Shown piece by piece: positions 11,904-19,733 of a stretch of DNA of 64,000 nt. The DNA comes from Lutibacter sp. Hel_I_33_5. GTDB taxonomy: Bacteria > Bacteroidota > Bacteroidia > Flavobacteriales > Flavobacteriaceae. The notes beneath the pieces were generated by a model. That model saw only the letters and a list, made by a program, of their open reading frames with translations, did not search any database and was not told the DNA's origin. Within the stretch, counting starts at the first letter, position 1. Each line of letters opens with the position of its first letter. Made by a program: the position numbers and the translations under genes. Location of the stretch: contig NZ_VISM01000001.1 in NCBI RefSeq assembly GCF_007827455.1, positions 1 through 64,000 on the forward strand, read 5' to 3'.

Positions 11904-11924
11904 AATAATAATAATAATAATAAT
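11904..11924. repeat. AAT trinucleotide microsatellite, seven units
   Basis: Seven perfect AAT units lie in the intergenic region between the 7TM kinase and the giant gene, about 175 nt upstream of the giant gene start. Such tracts can change length by slippage. Confidence 0.9.
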
Positions 11925-12047
11925 ATACTTTGCGTCTAAAATTGCAGTTAGCTGGAAAAATATTCTAAAAAAAGAAATTGAAAAACTGTTTATAAGATTT
12001 AAAAGGATTAATGTAGGAAGTACTTAAATTATGAATGCATAAAAAAA

Positions 12048-13490
12048 TTACAGATTATCGTATAATTTCTTAATAATAAATGTAGTTATGTTGCCTTTAT
12101 CTTTTAAATCAGGGGTAAGTTCATGTTGAGAATATTTTATATTCCAGATTCCAGATTTATTAAAAAACCGTAACCTATCTGACAAGACATTTGAAGATTT
12201 CATTCTTTTGTTGTTGTTTTTTACCTCTGTATTAATAAAGCCTACACCATTATCTATAATTTCTACTTTTAGACTATCTAATGAGTCATGTTTGAAATTT
12301 ATTGTAACCTCACCATTATCCAACTTGTTAAAAATTCCATGTACGATAGCATTTTCTACTATTGGTTGAATTAACATTGTTGGCAATTTAATTTCAGAAG
12401 TTTCTATTTGGCTGTCAACATTTATTTCATAAGTAAATTTATCTTCAAAGCGTAATTTTTCTATATCTAAATAATTTGAAATTAACTTAATTTCTTGTTC
12501 TATATTGATTTCAGATTCTTTAGAAAGTTCAAAAAATTGACGTATTAATTTTGAAAACTTTATCAAATAGTTTTCAGAAGCTTTTACGTTGTTAGAGCTT
12601 ATATAATATTGTATTGCAGTTAAAGAGTTAAATACAAAATGAGGGTTCATTTGTGACCTTAACGCATAAAGTTGATTTTCAGCTAATTCCTTATCATAAG
12701 TAGCTTTTAATTTTTCTTTTTCTGCTTTTTCATTTTCTAACAACAACTCATTTTCTTTTTGCTTGTATATGTTTTTCTGTAGTTCTACATTCTCAAGAAT
12801 AACAAGTTTTTGTTTTTTTCCTAAACCAAGAGAGAAAAAAATATTTTCTAATATTACTCCAAAATAAAAAATACTTAATCTAATCTCATTTTCTTCTGGA
12901 GTTAATTCAAATAAATAAATTATGGTTGCAATAATTGAACATATGAATAACGAAAGACTTCCTGCAATTGCATAATATTTTAAAGAATTATCAACTTTAA
13001 ATAAAGGGATATAGATGGATAAAGAAAATAATGTAATTAAAATTGTAAAAATTATATTACCATTTGTAATAAAATTTAAATTACCAGTTATTACATACAA
13101 AAGCTCAAAAATAAAGCATAAAATAAATAAGAATATTACATTAAATTTAATAAAACGATACCATTTTAATGAATACGGTTTTATATCAATAAATGTAAAA
13201 AGAAAGATAAAATAAAAGATATTATACGTCCAGACTAAGTTTGTACTTAAGTAATTTAAAGTTCCAATTATTGGTTTTATAAGTATTGGAATAAAACCAT
13301 TTTCTACAACATCTAAATAACTTATAAAAATTAAAAAAGAATAGATACTATAAAATAGATATACTTTTTTTTTAATTTGAAAAAATAAGAGAAAATGATA
13401 AAGAGATATAATAAATAGTATCCCTAAAACAAATATGATTATACCATTTTCATTTGGGTTATTTAAAATAGAAGATGATAGTAAAAACAT
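12048..13490 (-). CDS. 7TM LytS-type sensor histidine kinase (orphan)
   Basis: Membrane sensor kinase of 480 aa without a periplasmic domain. The N-terminal half (about 15-225) has seven strongly hydrophobic segments resembling the 7TMR-DISM membrane module, followed by a short coiled coil (about 228-270, rich in E/K/L). The kinase domain has the phospho-acceptor His in NPHFVFNSLTAIQYYI and the ATPase motifs IVENAIVHG and DNGVGF. From QLYALRSQMNPHF to the end it is strikingly similar to the propeller kinase at 2322-5195, including KFSKLIRQFFELSKE and LDIEKLRF. No response regulator adjoins it, so it may phosphorylate the LytTR regulator at 1574-2317. It stands alone between the two T9SS genes; the gap to the LRR gene contains that gene's terminator. 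Confidence 0.9.
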   Translation of the reverse strand: MFLLSSSILNNPNENGIIIFVLGILFIISLYHFLLFFQIKKKVYLFYSIYSFLIFISYLDVVENGFIPILIKPIIGTLNYLSTNLVWTYNIFYFIFLFTFIDIKPYSLKWYRFIKFNVIFLFILCFIFELLYVITGNLNFITNGNIIFTILITLFSLSIYIPLFKVDNSLKYYAIAGSLSLFICSIIATIIYLFELTPEENEIRLSIFYFGVILENIFFSLGLGKKQKLVILENVELQKNIYKQKENELLLENEKAEKEKLKATYDKELAENQLYALRSQMNPHFVFNSLTAIQYYISSNNVKASENYLIKFSKLIRQFFELSKESEINIEQEIKLISNYLDIEKLRFEDKFTYEINVDSQIETSEIKLPTMLIQPIVENAIVHGIFNKLDNGEVTINFKHDSLDSLKVEIIDNGVGFINTEVKNNNKRMKSSNVLSDRLRFFNKSGIWNIKYSQHELTPDLKDKGNITTFIIKKLYDNL

Positions 13491-13630
13491 TAATTATTTA
13501 ATAGTTAAGGTTTAAAAATTTATCAGTTGATACTTTTAACTTTATTTAGATAATTTCTCTTTTTTTCGTTTTTACAATTTAAAAATATTTCTTTGACGTC
13601 TTAAATGCTATTTTTTATAAAAAGTAAAAG

Positions 13631-13662
13631 ACAATATCATAAATAAAGTTTTATGATATTGT
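13631..13662 (-). terminator. hairpin terminator after the LRR gene
   Basis: Perfect 13-bp arms ACAATATCATAAA and TTTATGATATTGT around a 6-nt loop, with T-rich sequence on both strands. It lies about 160 nt downstream of the LRR gene stop and upstream of the 7TM kinase. The 331-nt gap 13491-13821 holds this hairpin and the TAAAC repeat but no gene. Confidence 0.6.
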
Positions 13663-13670
13663 GTTTTTAC

Positions 13671-13695
13671 TAAACTAAACTAAACTAAACTAAAC
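13671..13695. repeat. TAAAC pentanucleotide tandem repeat, five units
   Basis: Five perfect TAAAC units, preceded by AC and followed by a T run, lie between the hairpin at 13631 and the LRR gene stop. A short tandem repeat of this kind is prone to slippage; no function is evident. Confidence 0.9.
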
Positions 13696-13821
13696 TTTTT
13701 CTTCTTCAAATATACTGCTATGTATTTTAATTGAAAATGTTTCTCAATCTATCTTTTAATTAATTTATTTTATAACGCTTAAAGCTATCTTAATTTGATT
13801 TTAATATCTTTAAGTATATAT

Positions 13822-16752
13822 TTAATGTTTCACTATTTTTCTAGAAACAGTACCTTTATCAGTAACTATTTTCACAAGATAAATACCGTTAGAAATTTTA
13901 GATAGATCTATTTTTTTAGTAGTACTTTCCATAATTAATTTACCAAAAATGGTAAATATTTTCATTTTTTTAATTTTAAATTGGTTACTTAATTTAAGAG
14001 TAAGAATATCTGTAACTGGGTTGGGGTACAATCTTAAATTTTTACTTGTGAATATATCATTACTAGATAAAACAGTTGTAGCTGTTGTAAATGTTTTTAC
14101 AGAACCATAACTTGTTCCTTCAGCGTTTATCGCATAAGATTTATAAGAATATGGTGTGTTAAGTGTTAAATTAGTAACTGTATTTGTAAAACTACCAATA
14201 CCAGTACCATTAGATATTTTAATAACATTACTACTTCCTATAAGAGGATCTGCTGTATCTGAAGTTAAAGAATATACAATACCACGTTCCGTAACAGCAG
14301 CACCACCATTTGTAGAAATGTTACCCGCTAAATCAACACTAGTTCCATTAATTCTTAAGGCATCAGTAGTTGTAAGTGTTGCTATTTTAGAGCGTTGTGT
14401 TCTAGCAGTATTAGTTATAACAGGTGCGTTATAATCAAAAAATATGTTTGCAGTACTTTCTACAACATCAGATAAACTAAAAGTACTTTTTGGCTTAATC
14501 TTGAAGAATACCCAACCATGACTTTCGGGTTCATTTGATAAACTATCTGCTAAATGAATGTTCTCAAAAATGAATTCTAATTTATTACCATCAGTTAATG
14601 AAGGTCTATAATTATGACTTGCAGAAATAGGCGTAAAAGTGTCCCAATCTAAATCAGCGTCTAGCTCATTTTTAACAACAATATTAATTGCAGAAGCACT
14701 ACCAGTATTCTGGAATCTTATTCTATAATTTAGGAAATTTGGTAGTTCTACGGTATCTATATAATCTCCTTCAAAACAAATAATATCATTTGGGTCATAA
14801 GAGTTTACTACAGGCTCTGTTGCGCTACTTGTATTATTATTTAAATCTACGTCTGTATCAGTACAAGTTATTGTACTTGTGTATGTAATTTCATCTCCAC
14901 CATTTACAGGGTTAATAGGGTCTACAGGCGTGTTAATATTAAAATGAACTTCTATAAAACCTTTTTCAAAAGGTAGTAAGTTTGTATAACTCCAAGTTAA
15001 TAATGTACTTGTTTGAGAACCTAGAGTAGTACTCGGAATCGAGGAGTTTTCACTTAAAAAATTAAGTTGTGTGTCTAAAAAAGCTAAATCAATATTGCCA
15101 GATAAAGTACTAGAACCAATGTTTTCATAGTAAACTCTTACAGAGGTGTCAAAGCCAGGTCTTGCTTCAAAAGTTGGTATTACAGTTACTTTTACATCGT
15201 TTACTACCTGATTTGCTGTGATACAAAAGTCAATAACTTCTGTTGAACCAGAACCAGAAAATGTTTTAGATTGTGTTGTTGGGGTTACACTAAAAAAACT
15301 TGGTAAATTTGTGAAAATTTCGATATTGTTTGTAGCTTCTTGTGTATACATTAAATATTCACCATTATTGTTAGTGAAAGTTACATTAGAGGTATTTGCA
15401 GCAGTATTAGTTAATTTAGTATTTATTGATTTTGTATCAGAAGGATCACATCCATCATTATTAAAATCAAAAGAAACAGTTCCTTTAATTGTATTTGAGT
15501 TTGTTGGTATAAAAGAACATAAATCAGAATAAAATGATTGACTGTCCTTATTTGTGAAATTAGTATTTGCATATGTTATATTATCTACACAAATTAAATT
15601 TAAATTTGGGTTATTTGATGCGTTAAACTTACTTGTTACAATAGAAGTGTTATTTCCATTTTTTATATTTAAACTTGTTAATTGATTAGAATTACAATAC
15701 AGAGTATTTAAATTTGTTTGTCTAGATAAGTCTAAACTTGAAATTTGATTGCCACCACATGCTACTGTATTTAATAAAGTGTTTGTTGTTAAATCTAAAC
15801 TAGAAAGTTGAGTTGCAGAACAGTTTAAAACTGTTAAAGCAGTATTTTGTGTTAAATTTAAACTCAGTAAAGGGTTATTTCTACAATCTAAATGAGTTAA
15901 TCCCACATTGTTAATTATATCTAAACTAGGTATTTGGTTTATATAACATTTTAAAGTAGTTAAGGTATTTGTATTTGGTAGTAAAAGTGAATTTATTAAG
16001 TTATTATTACAAACTAAACTTACTAAAGAAGTATAAGGAGAAGTGTCTAAAGATGTTATTTTGTTAAAACTTGTATTTATAGTGGTTAATGAGTTTGTGT
16101 TTGGTAAAATAAGTGTATTCATATTATTACTATTACAAACTAAACTTACTAAAGAGGTTTGCATTAATGCATCTAACATTGTAACTCTATTTGAACCTAA
16201 ATTTAAAGTTGTTAGAGATGTTTGCTGTTGTAAATCTAAAGATGTAAGATTATTATTATTAGTTATAAGTGTTTCTAAACTGCCAGAACTAGGTAAAACT
16301 AAAGTACCAATTCCGGGAAAACTTTGTATTGTAACACCATAATTTTGATTTGAGGAACAGTCTAGATAAGTTAAATTAGTTAATGCAGACACATTTAAAC
16401 TAGTAAGCTCATTATTTTTACATGTTAATGAAGTTAAATTTGTAAAAGCTTCAATACCTGTAAAATCTGAAATACCATAAGAAGTTATTCCACCACCACC
16501 TACACACGCAGGGTCATTTGGATCAGGACATCCTCCCATGTCTTCTTGGCTTTGACGATTAGAAATATTTAAAGTTGTAACAGCTGCTGCTTCTGTTAAC
16601 GAAATTTCATTATTATTGTCGGTATCAATACTTGGATTATAATTGAGTAAAGCTTGTTTAAATTCCCAGTCTGGAATATTTACATTTTGACTTTGCGTTA
16701 AATTAGAAATTAGTAAACAGAATGATGCGAGAAAAAATAGTTTTGTATTCAT
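13822..16752 (-). CDS. T9SS-secreted leucine-rich-repeat surface protein
   Basis: Secreted surface protein of 976 aa. A signal peptide (about 1-21, ending NLTQSQ) is followed by a short segment typical of flavobacterial LRR proteins (IPDWEFKQALL, then an acidic DTDNNNEISLTEA turn). Leucine-rich repeats of about 21 residues occupy about 85-395 (units like LTSLNVSALTNLTYLDCSSN). Then come an Sdr-like region (GTVSFDFNNDGCDPSD), a DUF11/DUF7619-like domain (about 505-795; NYRIRFQNTGSASAINIVV), a fibronectin-like module (RGIVYSLTSDTADP) and a C-terminal T9SS type A sorting domain (LYPNPVTDILTL to KIVKH). LRR proteins of this kind usually mediate adhesion. The upstream region carries the element shared with the TSP3 giant gene. 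Confidence 0.9.
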   Translation of the reverse strand: MNTKLFFLASFCLLISNLTQSQNVNIPDWEFKQALLNYNPSIDTDNNNEISLTEAAAVTTLNISNRQSQEDMGGCPDPNDPACVGGGGITSYGISDFTGIEAFTNLTSLTCKNNELTSLNVSALTNLTYLDCSSNQNYGVTIQSFPGIGTLVLPSSGSLETLITNNNNLTSLDLQQQTSLTTLNLGSNRVTMLDALMQTSLVSLVCNSNNMNTLILPNTNSLTTINTSFNKITSLDTSPYTSLVSLVCNNNLINSLLLPNTNTLTTLKCYINQIPSLDIINNVGLTHLDCRNNPLLSLNLTQNTALTVLNCSATQLSSLDLTTNTLLNTVACGGNQISSLDLSRQTNLNTLYCNSNQLTSLNIKNGNNTSIVTSKFNASNNPNLNLICVDNITYANTNFTNKDSQSFYSDLCSFIPTNSNTIKGTVSFDFNNDGCDPSDTKSINTKLTNTAANTSNVTFTNNNGEYLMYTQEATNNIEIFTNLPSFFSVTPTTQSKTFSGSGSTEVIDFCITANQVVNDVKVTVIPTFEARPGFDTSVRVYYENIGSSTLSGNIDLAFLDTQLNFLSENSSIPSTTLGSQTSTLLTWSYTNLLPFEKGFIEVHFNINTPVDPINPVNGGDEITYTSTITCTDTDVDLNNNTSSATEPVVNSYDPNDIICFEGDYIDTVELPNFLNYRIRFQNTGSASAINIVVKNELDADLDWDTFTPISASHNYRPSLTDGNKLEFIFENIHLADSLSNEPESHGWVFFKIKPKSTFSLSDVVESTANIFFDYNAPVITNTARTQRSKIATLTTTDALRINGTSVDLAGNISTNGGAAVTERGIVYSLTSDTADPLIGSSNVIKISNGTGIGSFTNTVTNLTLNTPYSYKSYAINAEGTSYGSVKTFTTATTVLSSNDIFTSKNLRLYPNPVTDILTLKLSNQFKIKKMKIFTIFGKLIMESTTKKIDLSKISNGIYLVKIVTDKGTVSRKIVKH

Positions 16753-16838
16753 AATATTTTTTTTAATTTTTTGTTTTAATAGTTTTTAAATTTAAACTAC
16801 CTTAAAGTGTATAGAGTACACCATTTAATAAAATAAGT

Positions 16839-16874
16839 AGTTCATTTGATTAACTATGAGTTTCATAGAATGAA
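16839..16874 (-). promoter_or_regulatory. candidate LytTR-type operator upstream of the LRR gene
   Basis: On the plus strand AGTTCATTT (16839-16847) and GTTTCATAG (16860-16868) repeat the core TTCAT with a 21-bp pitch, and AATGAA follows. The blocks TCATTT, GTTTCAT and AATGAA match the element upstream of the TSP3 giant gene at identical spacing. It lies about 90-120 nt before the ATG at 16752. The same DNA also folds as a hairpin (TAGTTCATT / AATGAACTA, 16838-16877). Confidence 0.45.
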
Positions 16875-16942
16875 CTATTTTTTTTAGTAACTGAATCACT
16901 ATCTGTAATTATTTTCACAAGATAAATACCGTTCTCAATTAG
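16850..16942 (-). pseudogene. vestige of a T9SS C-terminal sorting domain
   Basis: The minus strand encodes LIENGIYLVKIITDSDSVTKK and then runs out to a stop; an in-frame stop precedes it. This closely matches the last 20-odd residues of the LRR protein (SNGIYLVKIVTDKGTVSRK), also at DNA level (shared plus-strand phrase ATTTTCACAAGATAAATACC). It looks like the remnant of a second T9SS protein gene lost between ung and the LRR gene. Confidence 0.7.
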
Positions 16943-16964
16943 CTAAATTATTTATTTAAAAAAC

Positions 16965-16972
16965 TACCTTTG
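16965..16972 (+). promoter_or_regulatory. -7 box directly in front of ung
   Basis: TACCTTTG matches TAnnTTTG and ends only 4 nt before the ung ATG at 16977. If used, transcription would start at or next to the start codon, giving a leaderless or nearly leaderless mRNA. Confidence 0.5.
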
Positions 16973-16976
16973 AAAA

Positions 16977-17642
16977 ATGAAATTAAACATTGCCAACGTC
17001 TGGAATACTTCTTTACAATCAGAATTTAATAAATCTTATTTTAAAGAGTTAATAGATTTTGTTTCTCAAGAATATAATAGTCATCAATGTTTTCCGATAA
17101 AAGATGACATTTTTGCAGCTTTTAATTATTGTTCTTTTGATGATGTAAAAGTGGTGGTTATTGGCCAAGATCCCTATCACGGAGAAAATCAAGCAAACGG
17201 TTTGTGTTTTTCTGTAAAAGATGGAATAAAGCATCCTCCATCATTAATTAATATTTTTAAAGAGCAAACTACCGATTTAGGTAAAGAATATCCAGAAAGT
17301 GGTGATTTGTCTTCTTGGGCTAAACAAGGTGTTTTATTGTTAAATGCTACGTTAACAGTAAGAGCACATGAAGCTGGAAGTCATCAAAAACAAGGTTGGG
17401 AAACGTTTACGGATGCTGTTATTAAAGAAATTTCTAATCAAAAAGAAAACGTTGTTTTCTTACTTTGGGGCGGTTTTGCAAAGAAAAAAGTAAAATTGAT
17501 TGATAAAAAGAAACATCATATTTTAGAATCTGGACATCCATCGCCATTAAGTGCCAATAGAGGATATTGGTTTGGAAATCAGCATTTTTCTAAAACAAAT
17601 GAATATTTAAATTCTCTTGGACTGTCGTCAATTGATTGGTGA
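16977..17642 (+). CDS. ung: uracil-DNA glycosylase
   Basis: Family 1 uracil-DNA glycosylase of 221 aa, the usual length. It removes uracil from DNA to start base excision repair in the cytoplasm. The water-activating motif GQDPYHG (63-69; catalytic D65, H68) and the leucine-loop motif HPSPLSA (187-193) are both intact, as is LLNATLTVR between them. The start is fixed by the adjacent -7 box and the fit of the N-terminus (NVWNTSL) to the family. It is a single-gene unit divergent from the LRR gene and is followed by dispersed repeats. Confidence 0.97.
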   Translation: MKLNIANVWNTSLQSEFNKSYFKELIDFVSQEYNSHQCFPIKDDIFAAFNYCSFDDVKVVVIGQDPYHGENQANGLCFSVKDGIKHPPSLINIFKEQTTDLGKEYPESGDLSSWAKQGVLLLNATLTVRAHEAGSHQKQGWETFTDAVIKEISNQKENVVFLLWGGFAKKKVKLIDKKKHHILESGHPSPLSANRGYWFGNQHFSKTNEYLNSLGLSSIDW

Positions 17643-17654
17643 TTTCTATTGTTT

Positions 17655-17754
17655 TGTCATTGCGAGGAACGAAGCAATCTCTACTTTTAAATTATCAGAT
17701 TACTTCGTTATTCTTCCTCGTAATGATAATGTGATGTTGAAACAAGTTCAGCAT
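17655..17754. repeat. dispersed palindromic intergenic repeats
   Basis: TCATTGCGAGGAACGAAGC (17657 onward) is followed about 20 nt later by its imperfect inverted copy (AGATTACTTCGTTATTCTTCC), which would fold into a long hairpin to about 17728. A second small palindrome, ATGTTGAA ACAAG TTCAGCAT, covers 17734-17754. Both resemble short repeats commonly scattered between genes in Bacteroidota genomes. Confidence 0.65.
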
Positions 17755-17761
17755 AAAAAAA

Positions 17762-17781
17762 TCCGCTTAAAAAAAAGCGGA
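17762..17781 (-). terminator. hairpin terminator of the minus-strand operon 17840-20678
   Basis: Arms TCCGCTT and AAGCGGA around an A6 loop; on the minus strand a run of seven T follows. It is the first hairpin downstream of the small lipoprotein gene. Confidence 0.75.
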
Positions 17782-17839
17782 CTCATTGAATTTGAATAGT
17801 AAGAATATCTTTAGAATATTTAATCCGTATAAAATTAAT

Positions 17840-17986
17840 TTATACTTTTTGTATACCATTTATAGGCTGTATTGTAGATTGTATCGTTGTGTTTTCTGCT
17901 AAACCACATGGTTTGCTGGTACTTCTACAAGAAGAAAAACAAAGGATACCTGTGATACAAATGGCTAAAAGAGCTATTTTTTTCAT
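17840..17986 (-). CDS. tiny lipoprotein, 48 aa
   Basis: The ATG at 17986 opens a 48-residue reading frame: a lipoprotein signal with MKKIALLAICITG then the lipobox FSSC (Cys20), followed by a short polar tail ending NGIQKV. The mature peptide would be only about 29 residues, with one more Cys (KPCG). It starts 16 nt after the stop of the solute-binding-fold gene, so it is probably the last gene of that operon, and a terminator follows. It has the look of a real small membrane-anchored peptide rather than chance, given the intact start, signal, lipobox and stop. Function unknown. Confidence 0.7.
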   Translation of the reverse strand: MKKIALLAICITGILCFSSCRSTSKPCGLAENTTIQSTIQPINGIQKV

Positions 17987-18002
17987 GTTAATAGTTTAAA
18001 AA

Positions 18003-18863
18003 TTAAATGTACATATTTTTTATGAATTCACCAGAATTTTTCTTCTCCTCAATAACGTTAAAGGAGATCATTTTATTTTGAATTCTTGTTACTAAATTTT
18101 TTGTGATGGGTTTTCCCTCGTTCCACTCCGTTATTTTAAGCCATTTTTGAATGTCTTCTAACTGCTGACTATATCTTTCAGCTAAGATGGAATCAATATT
18201 TTTTATGTCTTTAAAATCTTCTGTTTGATGATTTATAATGTCTAAGACTTTCTTAACCTCTGTAAAATTATTTTCTAAAACTTCATTTCTTACTGCAACA
18301 ACAAAACAAGGCCAGGGAGTAGGGCAGTCGTCAATTCTTCTAAAAGTACCATTATCTACCAAAGGTTTGGTGGTAAAATGCTCCCACATAAAATAATCTG
18401 CTTCTCCGTTTGTAAGCGCATCAATTCCGCCTTGTAAATTACCAATCACTTTAAATTTAAGTTTGTCTAAATCCCAACCATTATTATGGGCATTTACTAT
18501 TGCCATTAAATGTGAGCCAGAACCGAATCTGCTTATAGCTATGGTAGCATGTTCTAAATCTTCTATTTTTTTAAAGGATGATGTAGCGCCAACATGAATT
18601 CCCCAAATAAGTGGGCTCTTTACAAATGTTTGTACGATCTTAGATGGATTTCCTGCGGCAATATCCTTAATAATTCCTTCTGTTAAAACAATGGCAATAT
18701 CAACCTCTCCAGAACGCAGTGCTTTGCACATTTGTCCAGTGCCACCATGATAATCTTTCCAACGCAGATTGATATTTTGTTTTGTGTATTCTTTATTTTT
18801 TAGTGTTAAGTACCAAGGGTAGTTAAAATGTTCTGGTACGCCACCAACTTTTAAGTCTGTCAT
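18003..18863 (-). CDS. cytosolic solute-binding-fold protein (NMT1/THI5-like, Ca3427-type)
   Basis: A type II periplasmic-binding-protein fold of 286 aa with no signal peptide or lipobox (starts MTDLKVGGVPEHFNYPW), so it should stay in the cytoplasm. Typical family features are the GGTGQM segment (about 41-46), LRSGEVDIAIVLTEG, and ISRFGSGSHLMA (about 110-121), the last two lining the ligand cleft in the NMT1/THI5-like group. No transporter permease or ATPase gene is nearby. It follows the nucleoside phosphorylase gene by 3 nt in an operon DUF1835 / phosphorylase / this protein / tiny lipoprotein. A role in handling a nucleoside-derived or pyrimidine-like compound is a guess from context; the ligand is unknown. 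Confidence 0.7.
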   Translation of the reverse strand: MTDLKVGGVPEHFNYPWYLTLKNKEYTKQNINLRWKDYHGGTGQMCKALRSGEVDIAIVLTEGIIKDIAAGNPSKIVQTFVKSPLIWGIHVGATSSFKKIEDLEHATIAISRFGSGSHLMAIVNAHNNGWDLDKLKFKVIGNLQGGIDALTNGEADYFMWEHFTTKPLVDNGTFRRIDDCPTPWPCFVVAVRNEVLENNFTEVKKVLDIINHQTEDFKDIKNIDSILAERYSQQLEDIQKWLKITEWNEGKPITKNLVTRIQNKMISFNVIEEKKNSGEFIKNMYI

Positions 18864-18866
18864 GTA

Positions 18867-19733
18867 TTAAACTAATTTGTCTAATGTATATTTTATTAAT
18901 TTATCTATTGTTTCTTCCGGATTCTTGCTAAATATTCCGTTTACTCTGTTTGCCATAATTGCGTTTAAAGAACAGGCTTTATGACCTAATAATTTAGCTA
19001 AACCATAAATAGCAGAAGTTTCCATTTCTAAATTGGTTACTCTAAGTCCCTTATAGTTGAAATTATCAATCTTTTTATTTAATTCATCATCTTGTAGCGC
19101 TAAACGTAAAACACGTCCCTGTGGGCCGTAAAATCCGCCAGCTGTAGCGGTAATACCTGTATACATTGTTGATGAAAGCAATTTTTCTTCTAAATTTTTA
19201 TCATTTGCAATAATTAACGGATACGTTTTTTTAGTATTCCAATCGGTTTGTGCAACAAAAGCATGTTCTATTTCTGGGTGAGAAATCTCATCAACTAAAT
19301 AGGAGCGGAGCATTCCGTTAATATCCAAACCATAAGAACTCAATAAAAAACTATCAACAGGAATATCTTTTTGTAACGAACCAGAAGTTCCAATTCTAAC
19401 AATTGATAACGTAGTGTGTTTTGGTTTAATTTCTCTTGTTTTTAAATCGATATTAACCAAAGCGTCTAATTCGTTAAGTACAATATCAATATTATCAGCA
19501 CCAATTCCGGTAGAAATAACGGTAAGTCTTTTGTTTTTATAGGTTCCAGTAACTGTTTTAAACTCACGCTTTTGAGTGGTAAATTCAATAGAATCAAAAT
19601 ATTGGGTTACTTTATCAACTCTATCTTGATCTCCTACAAAAATAATATTTGTAGCAATATGTTCTGGTCTTAAATTAAGATGATAGATACTTCCATCTGG
19701 ATTTAAGATAAGCTCAGATTCTTTAATTTTCAT
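18867..19733 (-). CDS. nucleoside phosphorylase (uridine phosphorylase-like)
   Basis: Phosphorylase superfamily enzyme (PNP/UDP family), 288 aa, cleaving a nucleoside with phosphate to free base and ribose-1-phosphate. Visible signatures are IIFVGDQDRV near 30-39, TVISTGIGADNIDIVLNE (about 71-88) at the phosphate site, SIVRIGTSGSLQ (about 109-120), and the purine/pyrimidine pocket segment VTNLEMETSAIYGLA (about 230-244). Substrate preference cannot be read safely; uridine-type is the best guess. It abuts the DUF1835 gene upstream (stop and start adjacent) and lies 3 nt before the solute-binding-fold gene. Confidence 0.85.
   Translation of the reverse strand: MKIKESELILNPDGSIYHLNLRPEHIATNIIFVGDQDRVDKVTQYFDSIEFTTQKREFKTVTGTYKNKRLTVISTGIGADNIDIVLNELDALVNIDLKTREIKPKHTTLSIVRIGTSGSLQKDIPVDSFLLSSYGLDINGMLRSYLVDEISHPEIEHAFVAQTDWNTKKTYPLIIANDKNLEEKLLSSTMYTGITATAGGFYGPQGRVLRLALQDDELNKKIDNFNYKGLRVTNLEMETSAIYGLAKLLGHKACSLNAIMANRVNGIFSKNPEETIDKLIKYTLDKLV

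Noticed and set aside
11921..11932. TAATATACTTTG, similar to a -7 box on the plus strand
   Set aside because: Spacing of TA to TTTG is off by one, and it points into the 3' end of the minus-strand 7TM kinase gene, so it drives no visible gene.
16838..16885. Strong hairpin followed by eight T on the plus strand, looking like a plus-strand terminator
   Set aside because: No plus-strand gene lies upstream; it is better explained as the 3' end of the vanished minus-strand T9SS gene and/or part of the shared operator.
17617..17799. Plus-strand ORF of 60 codons overlapping the end of ung
   Set aside because: It is made of dispersed palindromic repeats and the terminator region and has no family resemblance.
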